A DNA stretch of 64,000 nucleotides from Streptomyces agglomeratus (GTDB lineage Bacteria; Actinomycetota; Actinomycetes; Streptomycetales; Streptomycetaceae): positions 4,602,501 to 4,666,500 of the forward strand of contig NZ_MEHJ01000001.1 in NCBI RefSeq assembly GCF_001746415.1, written 5' to 3'. Under the pieces are notes generated by a model. It was not told the DNA's origin. It was given only the letters and a program-made list of their open reading frames with translations, and ran no database searches. Shown here piece after piece: positions 41,805 through 50,498 of this stretch. Position numbers and translations under genes: made by a program. Position 1 is the stretch's first letter, and every line of letters starts with the position of its first letter.

Positions 41805-41916
41805 CGCCTGTGCGGGAAGGAGACTGTGCGGGTCGGAGCCTGTGCGGGACGGAACCCGTGCGGGTCGGCGCCCGTGCGGACGGAGCCCGTGCCGGAAGGC
41901 GTCTGTGCGGGACGGC
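41805..41916 (-). repeat. 16-bp minisatellite, seven units
   Basis: The core TGTGCGGG or a close variant (CGTGCGGG, CGTGCGGA, CGTGCCGG) begins at 41809, 41825, 41841, 41857, 41873, 41888 and 41904. The period is 16, with one interval of 15. It fills most of the gap between the S41 protease 3' end and the ECF41 promoter. Confidence 0.92.
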
Positions 41917-41960
41917 CGTGATCGAGCGTTCGGAGCCGGCGGCCGTACCGCAGCCCGGCG

Positions 41961-41997
41961 GGGCCGGACGCGGGGTGCGGCACCCCGCGTCCGGCCC
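41961..41997 (-). terminator. Strong hairpin after the S41 protease gene
   Basis: A perfect 17-bp GC stem (41961-41977 with 41981-41997), loop CGG, 14 bases past the stop. There is no T tract, as is common for Streptomyces terminators. Confidence 0.75.
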
Positions 41998-42010
41998 AGG
42001 CCGTGCTTCT

Positions 42011-45000
42011 TCAGTGGGCGCGCGGCGGCAACGGCGGGCGGGTCCTGTCCGGGACGTTCTCGTACGTCGGCGGAGTGGCCGCCGGGCGCTCCGCCAGGAG
42101 GTCCAGCGCCACCTGGACCGCGTCGGTCAGCTGGGCGTGCCGCCCCTCCGCCCAGTCCAGCGGCGTGCGCAGCACCTCGATGTCCGGCGCCACGCCGTGG
42201 TTCTCCACCGCCCAGCCGTACGCGTCGAACCACGCCGCGTTCATCGGCACCGTGATCACCGTGCCGTCGCCGAGCGTGTGGCGGCCCGTCATGCCCACCA
42301 CGCCGCCCCACGTACGCTGGCCCACCACCGGGCCCAGGCCGAGGAGTTTAAACGCCGCCGTGATCATGTCGCCGTCCGACGACGTCGCCTCGTCGGCCAG
42401 CGCGACCACCGGCCCCCGGGGACCGTTCGAGGCGTACGACACCGGCTCCGCGTCCCGCGTCAGGTCCCAGCCGATGATGGTGCGGGTGAGCTTCTCGACG
42501 ACCAGTTCGCTGATGTTGCCGCCCGCGTTGCCCCGTACGTCGACGATCAGCGCCGGGAGCGACACCTCCATCCGCAGGTCGCGGTTGAACTGCGCCCAGC
42601 CGGAGCCGCCCATGTCGGGGATGTGCAGGTAGCCGCACTTGCCGCCGCTCAACTCGCGCACCACTTCGCGGCGTTTGGCCACCCAGTCCTGGTAGCGCAG
42701 CGGCCGCTCGTCGATCAGCGGGACGATCGCGACGCGGCGGGCCGGGCACCCGCCCTCCGCCGGCCTGAACGTCAGCTCCACCGTCGTACCGCCCGCCGCC
42801 GCGAGGAGCGGGGAGGGGCCCGCCACCGGGTCCACCGGCCGGCCGTCCACGTGCGTGAGGACCGCGCCCTCCCGGATGCCCGTACCGGCCAACGGCGACC
42901 GCGCCTTGGAGTCGGACGATTCGCCCGGGAGGATGCGGCGTACCAGCCACTGCCCGTCACGGCAGACGAAGTTCGCGCCCAGCAGCCCCATCGCCCGCTG
43001 GTAGTGCGGCGGGCCCTCGTTGCGGCGCGCGGCGGCGACGTACGCGTGCGAGGTGCCCAGCTCGCCCAGGACCTCGCGGAGCAGGTCCGCGAACTCGTCC
43101 GGTGTGGCCACCCGTTCGAGCAGCGGGCGGTACTGGTCGAGGATCGCGTCCCAGTCGATGCCGCACATGCGCGGCTCCCAGAAGTACGCCCGTACGATGC
43201 GGCCCGCCTCCGCGTACGCCTGCCGCCACTGCGCCGCCGGGTCCACCTGGTGGAGGATGCGGCGCAGGTCCAGGTAGACCGTCGTGTCGGTGTCGCCGGA
43301 CTCGGTGGCGGGGACCGCGCGCAGCTCGCCCTCGTCCATCACCACCAGCCGTGTCCCGTCGCCGCTCACCGCGAACCAGTCGAGGTGGTCGACCAGTTCC
43401 GTCTTACGCGCCTTGGTGAGGTTGAAGTGTTCGAGCGTCGGGCGGCCCGACATGTCCGCCGGGTTGGCGAACGTCTCGCCGAGCGCTCCCGAGATCGGCC
43501 AGCGCAGCCAGACCAGGCCGCCGCCGGAGACGGGTTGCAGTCCCGAGTACTTGGAGGCGGACACCGGGAACGGCGTCACCCGGTTCGGCAGACCCTCGAC
43601 CTCCACCAGTACCGCCGTGCTGTCCGTGGTCTCGCCGTCCTCGCCCTCCACCGGGTCCAGACCGCCCGCCGCCGGGCGGCCCTCGGCGGACAGCGCGAAG
43701 GGGGACGGCGTCGCCGAGGAGAGGGGGACCAGGTAGGGGCGGCAGCCCAGAGGGAACGACAGATCGCCGGTGTGGACGTCGTACACCGGGTCGAAGCCTC
43801 GCCACGAGAGGAAGGCCAGGTAGCGGCCGTCGCTCGTGAACACGGGGTTCTCGTCCTCGAAGCGGCCGTTGGTGACCTCGATGATCTGCTTCGTCTCGAT
43901 CTTCGCCATCTTGATCTGGCGCAGGGACCGGCCGATGCCGGGGTGCGACCAGGTCAGCCAGGCGCCGTCGGGGGAGAACGCCAGGTCGCGGACGGGGCCG
44001 TTGGTGGACCGGGTCAGTTCGGTGACCTCGGTGCTCCCGGGGGCCTCTGTGGCTTCGGTGGTCCCGGTGGTTCCGGTGGCCTCCGTGGCTTCGCCTTCCG
44101 GTTGCGTGAGGGTGTTCACCAGGAGCAGCCGGCCGTCGTGCGAGGCGATCGCGAGCCGCTCGCCCTCCGGGTCCGAAACCAGCTCGTGTACGCGTCCGAG
44201 CTTCCCGGACGCCAGGCGGCGCGGGGCGCGGTCGCCGCTCGCGCGCGGCAGGTACGCGATCTCGATCGCGTCCTCGCCCTCCGCGTCCGTGATGTACGCG
44301 ACCTGGCCGCCGCCGCCCAGCATCTGGGGCAGGCGGGCCCGTACGCCCGGTACGTCCGTGATCGTGCGGGCCGGGCCGTCGCGGTGGGTCAGCCAGTACA
44401 GGCTGCCCCGGACCACCACCGCGCTGGCGCGGCCCGTAGTGTCGACCGAGAGGCCGTCCACGTTGGCCGCCGCGGGGACGTGGTACTTGCGCCGGCCGGC
44501 GCGGGGGCCGCCGAGGCGGACTTCGAGGCGGCGCGGCTTCGCGCCGGGGGACAGGTCGTCGACCAGCCAGAGGTCGCCCGCGCACTGGTAGACCACGCGG
44601 GCGCCGTCGCTGGAGGCGTGCCGGGCGTAGAACGCGTCGTGGTCGGTGTGCCGGCGCAGGTCCGTGCCGTCGTACCGGCAGGAGTAGAGGTTCCCGACGC
44701 CCTCGTGGTCTGACAGGAACGCGATGCGGCCGTTCACGAACATCGGACAGTCGAGGTGTCCGTCGAGCTCGGGAAGCAGCTGTTTGCCGTGCAGCCACAG
44801 GCGGCCCGTGGCACCGCCCCGGTAGCGCTTCCACGCCGCGGGCTCGTGCGGGGGCTTTCCGGTGAGCAGGAGCGTACGGCGCTCGCCCTCGATGTCGGCG
44901 ACCGCGATGTCGGAGACCGGGCCCCAGGGCAGCTTGGCGCCGGGGCTGCCGTCGGTGGCGAGGGTGTACGCCCAGGAGTAGTGCGAGAACGGCTGGCCGT

Positions 45001-45673
45001 GGGAGGCGACGGCGAGGATGTGCGAGGGGTGGTCGGGCGACTCGGGGGTCCAGCCGCAGACGCGGGTGTCCAGCGAGCCCCAGTGGCTGAGCCTGCGGGC
45101 GGGGCCGCCGTCCACGGGGGCGAGGTGGACCTCGGGGTCGAGGCTGCGCCAGGTGGTGAAGGCGATGTGGCGGCCGTCGGGGGAGAAGCGGGGGTGCGAG
45201 ACCTTCGTACGGTCGACGGTGATGCGCCAGGCGCGGTCGGGCTGCTTGCCGGGCGGGACGATCGGGGCCACCCAGAGGTCGTCCTCGGCGGCGAAGCAGA
45301 GGAGGTCGCCGTGGAGGTGGGGGAAGCGGAGGTACGCGGGGGTGCCGCCGGGGGCCGCGGCCTCTTCGGGGGCGTTCCGGCCCGGGGCGCCGGGGTCGGT
45401 GCCGCGCCGGGGCGTCTCCTCGGGTATCGAACGTTCGGCTACCGCTGCGTTTCCCTCGGGGTGGTCGCGTTCGGCGCCCTGCGGGGAGCGCCCCGGCACG
45501 TCCCCTCCCGGCACCGTGGAGTGCGGTGGGGTGGTGCGCCCCGGCGCCTCGGCTTCCGGGGTCGGGGGGTGTGCGGCGGGGGTGTTCGCGTCGTCGGGGG
45601 GTATGCCCTCCGCGCCCAGGGGCTCGGTGGGTGTGGTCTCTTGCGGGCCGACGGACCCGGGTGCGTCGCTCAC
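42011..45673 (-). CDS. Tricorn-like S41-family protease
   Basis: A 1220-residue cytosolic protease. The first 125 residues are a Pro/Gly/Glu-rich tail that includes the dispersed repeat. Residues about 128-670 carry TolB/WD-like propeller repeats (FSPDGRHIAFTTW, FSPDGAWLTWSHPGIG, FTSDGRYLAFLSW). A core helical domain, a PDZ domain (AGTGIREGAVLTHVDGRPVDP) and the S41 catalytic domain follow: CGYLHIPDMGGSGWAQFN, LIVDVRGNAGGN, and the nucleophile in ATSSDGDMITAAFK. Tricorn breaks peptides released by the proteasome into short products. GTG 45673 is used. It is divergent from a TetR gene (134 bp). Confidence 0.92.
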   Translation of the reverse strand: MSDAPGSVGPQETTPTEPLGAEGIPPDDANTPAAHPPTPEAEAPGRTTPPHSTVPGGDVPGRSPQGAERDHPEGNAAVAERSIPEETPRRGTDPGAPGRNAPEEAAAPGGTPAYLRFPHLHGDLLCFAAEDDLWVAPIVPPGKQPDRAWRITVDRTKVSHPRFSPDGRHIAFTTWRSLDPEVHLAPVDGGPARRLSHWGSLDTRVCGWTPESPDHPSHILAVASHGQPFSHYSWAYTLATDGSPGAKLPWGPVSDIAVADIEGERRTLLLTGKPPHEPAAWKRYRGGATGRLWLHGKQLLPELDGHLDCPMFVNGRIAFLSDHEGVGNLYSCRYDGTDLRRHTDHDAFYARHASSDGARVVYQCAGDLWLVDDLSPGAKPRRLEVRLGGPRAGRRKYHVPAAANVDGLSVDTTGRASAVVVRGSLYWLTHRDGPARTITDVPGVRARLPQMLGGGGQVAYITDAEGEDAIEIAYLPRASGDRAPRRLASGKLGRVHELVSDPEGERLAIASHDGRLLLVNTLTQPEGEATEATGTTGTTEATEAPGSTEVTELTRSTNGPVRDLAFSPDGAWLTWSHPGIGRSLRQIKMAKIETKQIIEVTNGRFEDENPVFTSDGRYLAFLSWRGFDPVYDVHTGDLSFPLGCRPYLVPLSSATPSPFALSAEGRPAAGGLDPVEGEDGETTDSTAVLVEVEGLPNRVTPFPVSASKYSGLQPVSGGGLVWLRWPISGALGETFANPADMSGRPTLEHFNLTKARKTELVDHLDWFAVSGDGTRLVVMDEGELRAVPATESGDTDTTVYLDLRRILHQVDPAAQWRQAYAEAGRIVRAYFWEPRMCGIDWDAILDQYRPLLERVATPDEFADLLREVLGELGTSHAYVAAARRNEGPPHYQRAMGLLGANFVCRDGQWLVRRILPGESSDSKARSPLAGTGIREGAVLTHVDGRPVDPVAGPSPLLAAAGGTTVELTFRPAEGGCPARRVAIVPLIDERPLRYQDWVAKRREVVRELSGGKCGYLHIPDMGGSGWAQFNRDLRMEVSLPALIVDVRGNAGGNISELVVEKLTRTIIGWDLTRDAEPVSYASNGPRGPVVALADEATSSDGDMITAAFKLLGLGPVVGQRTWGGVVGMTGRHTLGDGTVITVPMNAAWFDAYGWAVENHGVAPDIEVLRTPLDWAEGRHAQLTDAVQVALDLLAERPAATPPTYENVPDRTRPPLPPRAH
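45392..45516 (-). repeat. 125-bp dispersed in-frame repeat, copy B (S41 protease tail)
   Basis: Reverse strand, from CGGTGCCGGGAGGGGACG to GCGGCACCGACCCC. It encodes VPGGDVPGRSPQGAERDHPE, then EETPRRGTDP, in the same frame as copy A in fruA (13979-14103). The ends are the best-conserved parts; the middle 20 bases differ most. Confidence 0.85.
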
Positions 45674-45728
45674 CCCCCAATGCTTTCCGCAGGGCGGGGG
45701 CGCGGCAACTTGTGGCGCAGAACACCAC

Positions 45729-45741
45729 CGAAACGGTTTCG
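45729..45741. promoter_or_regulatory. TetR operator, copy 1
   Basis: CGAAAC-G-GTTTCG, a perfect palindrome, with an extra TTTCG half-site just after it. Near the S41 gene promoter region. Confidence 0.75.
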
Positions 45742-45774
45742 TTTCGCTGTGTCGGGGCGTAGCGTTGAGGTGTA

Positions 45775-45787
45775 CGAAACGGTTTCG
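45775..45787. promoter_or_regulatory. TetR operator, copy 2
   Basis: CGAAAC-G-GTTTCG again, 46 bp from copy 1, ending 20 bases before the TetR ATG. It is well placed for autorepression. Confidence 0.75.
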
Positions 45788-45807
45788 TTCGGCAGGAGGT
45801 GATCGGT

Positions 45808-46383
45808 ATGGCGCGTACGCGGCTCACGCCCGAGCGCGAGAGCGAGTTGTACGAGGCTGTCCTCGATCTCCTGCGCGAAGTCGGGTACGACGGTCTGACC
45901 ATGGACGCCGTGGCCACCCGTACGCGGTCCAGCAAGGCCACCCTCTACCGCCAGTGGGGGAGCAAGCCCGAGCTGGTCGCCAGGGCGCTTCGGCACAGCA
46001 AGCCCGTGTGCATCACCGATATCGACACGGGCACGCTGCGGGGCGACTTCCATGCCCTGGTGGACCGGAGCGACGACTGCCAGATGGAGAAGGACTCCGC
46101 GCTGATGCGGGGGCTCGCTCAGGCAGTGCACAAGAATCCCGATCTCCATCAGGCGCTCAGAGAACTGCTGATCGCTCCTGAACTCACCGGGCTGGACGGC
46201 ATGCTGCGGCGCGCCGTCGACCGGGCGGAGATCCCCGCCGAGACGGCCGCCCTGCGGTACGTCCCGCACATGCTGGTCGGCGCCTTCGTCGCCCAGGAAC
46301 TCATCGAGGGCCGGTCGCCCGACCGGGCCTTCCTCTCCGACTACATCGATGCCGTGGTGCTGCCCGCGCTGGGTGCCGCCTGA
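45808..46383 (+). CDS. TetR-family regulator (MMPL-associated)
   Basis: A 191-residue repressor. The helix-turn-helix is VLDLLREVGYDGLTMDAVATRTRSSKATLYRQWGSKPELVARAL; a TetR_C-type ligand domain follows. ATG 45808 is preceded by AGGAGGTGATC, a near-perfect ribosome site. Two CGAAACGGTTTCG palindromes lie in its upstream region, and an MMPL exporter follows 154 bp downstream, a common repressor-exporter arrangement in actinobacteria. It may also affect the divergent S41 protease. Confidence 0.9.
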   Translation: MARTRLTPERESELYEAVLDLLREVGYDGLTMDAVATRTRSSKATLYRQWGSKPELVARALRHSKPVCITDIDTGTLRGDFHALVDRSDDCQMEKDSALMRGLAQAVHKNPDLHQALRELLIAPELTGLDGMLRRAVDRAEIPAETAALRYVPHMLVGAFVAQELIEGRSPDRAFLSDYIDAVVLPALGAA

Positions 46384-46537
46384 TGGTCCCGGTGTAGCCA
46401 CCACAGCGGCGCCGTGAATCTCCCCGCCCGGCGTCCGTCCCCGTAGAAACGCTCCACCTGACGCGCAACCGCTCTCGTCGTCGGGCTGGTCACCCCTGCC
46501 CTGTTCGTACCAACGACCTGACCGGGAGTACGCCCTC

Positions 46538-48751
46538 GTGGCCACTTTCCTCTACAAAATGGGCCGGTTCGCCTTCCGCCGCCGCCCCTTCGTCGCCCTC
46601 GCGTGGATAGCACTGCTGGTGCTCGCCGGTGTCGGCGCCGCCTCCGCGTCCACCGCCACGTCCAGTTCCTTCTCCATACCGGGGACGGAGGCCCAGCGGG
46701 CCTTCGATCTGCTCGAAGAGCGCTTCCCCGGCGCCGCCGCGGACGGTGCCACCGCCCGCGTGGTGTTCAAGGCTCCCGAAGGGGAGCGGATGACCGACGC
46801 CGGCCACCGCGAAGAGGTGGAGAAGGTGGTCGAGGGGCTCAAGTCCGGCGCCGGGGCCGATCAGATCGCCTCGGTCGTCGATCCGTACGCCGGCAAGGCC
46901 GTGAGCCGTGACGGTACGACGGCCTACACCCAGGTCTCGTACAAGGTCAGCGGCATGGAGCTGACCGAGGAGGCCCGGGAAGCGCTGATCGAAGCCGGCG
47001 ACGAGGCACGGGACGCCGGTCTGACCGTCGAGATCGGCGGAGACGCGCTTCAGGCCGTGCCCGAGACCGGGTCGGGCGAGATCATCGGAGTCGCCGTCGC
47101 GGCGATCGTGCTGGTCATCACGTTCGGGTCGCTCGTCGCCGCCGGGCTGCCGCTGCTCACCGCGATCATCGGGGTGGGGATCGGTGTCTCCACCATCGCC
47201 GCGCTGGCCAATGTTCTCGACCTCGGCTCCACCACCTCGACGCTCGCGATGATGATCGGGCTCGCGGTCGGAATCGACTACGCGCTGTTCATCGTGTCCC
47301 GCTACCGCGCCGAGCTGGCCGAGGGGCGCGAGCCCGAGGACGCCGCCGGACGGGCCGTCGGGACTGCCGGGTCCGCCGTCGTGTTCGCCGGGCTGACCGT
47401 CGTGATCGCGCTCGTCGGGCTCGCCGTCGTCAACATTCCGATGCTGACGAAGATGGGCTTCGCCGCCGCCGGCACCGTCGTCATCGCCGTTCTCATCGCG
47501 CTCACGCTGGTTCCCGCGCTGCTCGGCTTCGCGGGCAAGAAGGTCTTCGGCCGCAAGGCCCGCAAGCGGCAGGCTGTCGCGGGTGACGCCGCTGCGAAGC
47601 CCAACATGGGTACGCGCTGGGCGCGGTTCGTGCTCCGCCGGCCGGTCGCCGTTCTGCTCACCGCCGTGGTCGGGCTCGGTGTCGTCGCCGTACCCGCCGC
47701 CTCGCTGGAGATGGGACTGCCCGACGACGGTTCGCAGCCGGTCAGTACGACGCAGCGCAAGGCGTACGACCTCCTCTCGGACGGCTTCGGGCCCGGCTTC
47801 AACGGGCCCCTGATGGTGGTCGTCGATGTCAAGGGAGCCGACAGGCCCCAGGCCGCGGTGGACCGGGTCACCGAGGTCGTGAAGGGCATGGACGGCGTCG
47901 CCGCCACGGTGCCGGGGCCGCTGAACAAGGCCGGCGACACGTCGGTCGTCACGGTCGTGCCCAAGGACCGGCCGAGTTCCGAGGGGACCGAAGAGCTGGT
48001 CCGGTCGATCCGGGACGCCGGTCCCGGCATCGCGTCCGACACCGGCGCCAAGGTGCTGGTCACCGGCGCCACGGCCATGAACATCGACTTCTCGCAGAAG
48101 ATGAACGACGCGCTGCTCCCGTATCTCGCGCTCGTCGTCGGTCTCGCGTTCCTGCTCCTGATGCTGGTGTTCCGCTCGGTCCTCGTCCCGCTCAAGGCGG
48201 CGCTCGGGTTCCTGCTGTCCGTGGTGGCGGCGCTCGGCGCCGTGGTCGCGGTCTTCCAGTGGGGCTGGCTGGCGGGCCTGTTCGGTGTGGAGCAGACCGG
48301 TCCCGTCATGTCGATGATGCCGATCTTCATGGTGGGTGTCGTCTTCGGTCTCGCCATGGACTACGAGGTCTTCCTCGTCACCCGCATGCGTGAGGCGTAC
48401 GTCCACGGGGAGCGGCCGGGGCAGGCGATCGTCACCGGCTTCCAGCACGGCGCCCGTGTCGTCACCGCCGCGGCAGTGATCATGATCGCCGTCTTCGCCG
48501 GGTTCATCGGGTCGAGCGAGTCGATGGTCAAGATGATCGGCTTCGGGCTCGCGATCGCCGTCTTCTTCGACGCCTTCGTCGTACGGATGGCCATCGTGCC
48601 CGCCGTGCTGGCGCTGCTCGGCAACAGGGCCTGGTGGCTGCCGCGCCGGCTGGACAAGGTGCTGCCCAATGTGGACGTCGAGGGCGAGCAGCTGCGCAAG
48701 GCGCTCGGCGACGACGTCGCCGAGGACGAGCGGGAGCTCGTGCGCGCCTAG
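46538..48751 (+). CDS. MMPL-family RND transporter
   Basis: A 737-residue export protein. N-terminal helix FVALAWIALLVLAGVGAA, an extracytoplasmic domain (residues about 40-175), five helices including ALANVLDLGSTTSTLAMMIGLAVGIDYALFIVSRYR, a basic loop, then a second repeat of the same layout with VVFGLAMDYEVFLVTRMREAYVHG. The paired GxDY/MDYEVF motifs carry the proton-relay residues. Such proteins export lipids or siderophores in mycobacteria; in Streptomyces substrates are mostly unknown. GTG 46538 follows GGGAG. Confidence 0.93.
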   Translation: MATFLYKMGRFAFRRRPFVALAWIALLVLAGVGAASASTATSSSFSIPGTEAQRAFDLLEERFPGAAADGATARVVFKAPEGERMTDAGHREEVEKVVEGLKSGAGADQIASVVDPYAGKAVSRDGTTAYTQVSYKVSGMELTEEAREALIEAGDEARDAGLTVEIGGDALQAVPETGSGEIIGVAVAAIVLVITFGSLVAAGLPLLTAIIGVGIGVSTIAALANVLDLGSTTSTLAMMIGLAVGIDYALFIVSRYRAELAEGREPEDAAGRAVGTAGSAVVFAGLTVVIALVGLAVVNIPMLTKMGFAAAGTVVIAVLIALTLVPALLGFAGKKVFGRKARKRQAVAGDAAAKPNMGTRWARFVLRRPVAVLLTAVVGLGVVAVPAASLEMGLPDDGSQPVSTTQRKAYDLLSDGFGPGFNGPLMVVVDVKGADRPQAAVDRVTEVVKGMDGVAATVPGPLNKAGDTSVVTVVPKDRPSSEGTEELVRSIRDAGPGIASDTGAKVLVTGATAMNIDFSQKMNDALLPYLALVVGLAFLLLMLVFRSVLVPLKAALGFLLSVVAALGAVVAVFQWGWLAGLFGVEQTGPVMSMMPIFMVGVVFGLAMDYEVFLVTRMREAYVHGERPGQAIVTGFQHGARVVTAAAVIMIAVFAGFIGSSESMVKMIGFGLAIAVFFDAFVVRMAIVPAVLALLGNRAWWLPRRLDKVLPNVDVEGEQLRKALGDDVAEDERELVRA

Positions 48752-48831
48752 GAACGACAAGCTCCGGGGCCGCTCCCGAGCGGAGGGCGGCCCCGGTCGC
48801 GCACCGGCTCGTGGGGACGGGACCCGGTGCG

Positions 48832-48879
48832 ACGGTGAGGTCCCCCTGGCCTTCGGGCCAGGGGGACCTCACCGTTTTT
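48832..48879 (+). terminator. Rho-independent terminator after the MMPL gene
   Basis: A perfect 20-bp stem (48832-48851 with 48856-48875) closed by a C(TTCG)G tetraloop and followed by T residues. The convergent ssgE gene ends at 48879. Confidence 0.95.
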
Positions 48880-49262
48880 CAGCGGGCGACCTCGGGGGTC
48901 ACGGGTTCCTCGGCGGCGTGCGTACGGCGCAGGAAGCGCAGGAGCGGCGCCCGGTCGAACTGGATCACGGCCATGCCCTGGTCCGAGCGCAGCTCCATCA
49001 CCGCCTGCACCCTGCCGCACGGCCACACCCGTACATCGCCGCTCTCGGTTTCGGCCGGACGGGTCATGCCCGCTTCGAGGAGGGCGCGGGTGAAGACCCA
49101 TTCGTTCTCGGCGCCGTCGGGCGAGACGTCCGGCGGGAAGACCAGGCGGACGGCGCCCGGGTCCCGGGCCGGGTCGTAGCGAAGGGCGACGGGGACGGCG
49201 TGGCGCTGGGGTCCGTCCGTGACGAGGCAGGCCCGTGCGTGGTCCTCAATGGGGGGGTGCAT
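48879..49262 (-). CDS. ssgE: SsgA-like sporulation and cell-division protein (SsgE-type)
   Basis: A 127-residue SALP protein. The family pattern is clear: VPVALRYDPARDPGAVRLVFPP, EWVFTRALLEAGMTRPAETESGDVRVWPC, VMELRSDQGMAVIQFDRAPLLRFLRRT. SALPs steer septum placement and peptidoglycan work during sporulation. Sequence alone says SALP; the symbol rests on remembered gene order (ssgE in S. coelicolor lies in the same neighbourhood). GAGGAG precedes ATG 49262. Divergent from the metal transporter operon. Confidence 0.85.
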   Translation of the reverse strand: MHPPIEDHARACLVTDGPQRHAVPVALRYDPARDPGAVRLVFPPDVSPDGAENEWVFTRALLEAGMTRPAETESGDVRVWPCGRVQAVMELRSDQGMAVIQFDRAPLLRFLRRTHAAEEPVTPEVAR

Positions 49263-49352
49263 CGGGCGGCTCCTCAGGTTCGGGGGGCGTATGTCCTCTA
49301 ATGTCCCATATTTTGGGGCGCGCGCTCCGCTTTATTTGTGACCCGTGCGCTC

Positions 49353-49369
49353 TTGCGACCTCTTTGCAA
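49353..49369 (+). promoter_or_regulatory. Probable Nur (nickel uptake regulator) box
   Basis: TTGCGA-N5-TTGCAA, close to the Nur consensus tTGCaa-N5-ttGCAA known in S. coelicolor. TATCAT at 49378-49383 could be the -10, placing the box over the -35. Binding of Ni-Nur would repress the transporter. Confidence 0.6.
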
Positions 49370-49420
49370 GAGGGCACTATCATCGAACGGTTCATCACCC
49401 GCAGGAAGCGGAGCCTCCCC

Positions 49421-50497
49421 ATGCATGTCCCCGACGGATTCATCAACACACCTGTCTCGGCTGTGACAGGTGCCATTGCGGTGGGCGCCGTCGCCGTCAG
49501 CCTGCGCGGAGCACGCCGTGAACTGGACGAGCGGACCGCCCCGCTCGGCGGACTCGTGGCCGCGTTCATCTTCGCCGTACAGATGCTCAACTTCCCCGTG
49601 GCGGCCGGCACCAGCGGGCACCTGCTCGGGGGTGCGCTCGCGGCGATACTCGTCGGCCCGTTCACGGGTGTGCTGTGCATCTCGGTCGTGCTGCTGATGC
49701 AGGGCATCCTGTTCGCCGACGGCGGGCTCACCGCGCTTGGCGTCAACATCACCGTGATGGGCGTGGTGACGGTCGTCGTCGCGTACGCGCTCTTCCGCGG
49801 GCTCGTGCTGGTCCTCCCGCGCGGCCGCCGCTCGTCGGTCACCGCCTCCGCGTTCGTCGCCGCCCTGGTGTCCGTGCCCGCCGCCGCCGCGGCCTTCACG
49901 CTGCTCTACGCCGTCGGGGGCACGACGGACGTACCGCTCGGCAAGGTGATGACCGCCATGGTCGGCGTACACGTCCTCATCGGCATCGGTGAGGCCGCGA
50001 TCACCGCGCTGACCGTCGGCGCCGTCATCGCCGTACGCCCCGACCTGGTGCACGGCGCGCGCGGGCTCGCCGCGCCGCTCAAGCTGCTGGTGGACGGGCG
50101 GCTGGTGGACGCGGCCCCCGCCCAGGCCCCCGCTCCCGTCGCCGCCCGCTCCACCCGCACGGTGTGGGGCGCCGGGCTGGCCTCCGCGATCGTCCTCGCC
50201 GGATTCGTCTCCTTCTACGCCTCCGCCAGCCCCGACGGGCTGGAGAAGGTCGCCGCCGACCAGGGCATCGACAAGAAGGCCGAGGAGCACGCGGCCGCCG
50301 ACTCCCCGCTCGCCGACTACGGCGTCAGCGGCATCACCGACGGCCGTCTCTCCGGCGGTCTCGCGGGTGTCGTCGGTGTCGGCGCGACCGTCGCCGTCGG
50401 CAGCGGCGTCTTCTGGACGGTGCGGCGCAGGCGCGGGCAGCAGCCGCCGGTGGTCGCCGTCACACCGGCGCGCACCGGGGAAAAGGAAACTGCCTGA
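49421..50497 (+). CDS. nikMN: ECF-type nickel/cobalt transporter S component, NikM/CbiM fused to NikN/PDGLE
   Basis: A 358-residue membrane protein. It starts MHVPDGF, whose Met-His binds the metal in the CbiM/NikM fold, and continues with LSTAASGHLLGGALAA-like PVAAGTSGHLLGGALAAILVG. After seven helices a linker leads to a second module with SPDGLEKVAADQG (the PDGLE motif) and two flanking helices, which replaces a separate NikN/CbiN. Nickel is preferred to cobalt because of the Nur-like box and the lack of cobalamin genes or riboswitch; this is an inference. First of three coupled genes. Confidence 0.88.
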   Translation: MHVPDGFINTPVSAVTGAIAVGAVAVSLRGARRELDERTAPLGGLVAAFIFAVQMLNFPVAAGTSGHLLGGALAAILVGPFTGVLCISVVLLMQGILFADGGLTALGVNITVMGVVTVVVAYALFRGLVLVLPRGRRSSVTASAFVAALVSVPAAAAAFTLLYAVGGTTDVPLGKVMTAMVGVHVLIGIGEAAITALTVGAVIAVRPDLVHGARGLAAPLKLLVDGRLVDAAPAQAPAPVAARSTRTVWGAGLASAIVLAGFVSFYASASPDGLEKVAADQGIDKKAEEHAAADSPLADYGVSGITDGRLSGGLAGVVGVGATVAVGSGVFWTVRRRRGQQPPVVAVTPARTGEKETA

Positions 50498-50498
50498 C

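Noticed and set aside
41805..41916. CRISPR array (regular 16-bp repeats)
   Set aside because: Units abut without unique spacers, repeats are too short, and no cas gene is present.
49263..49420. Cobalamin riboswitch before the metal transporter
   Set aside because: No B12-box-like conserved sequence or suitable stem set is visible in the 158 bp. The Nur-like box explains regulation better.
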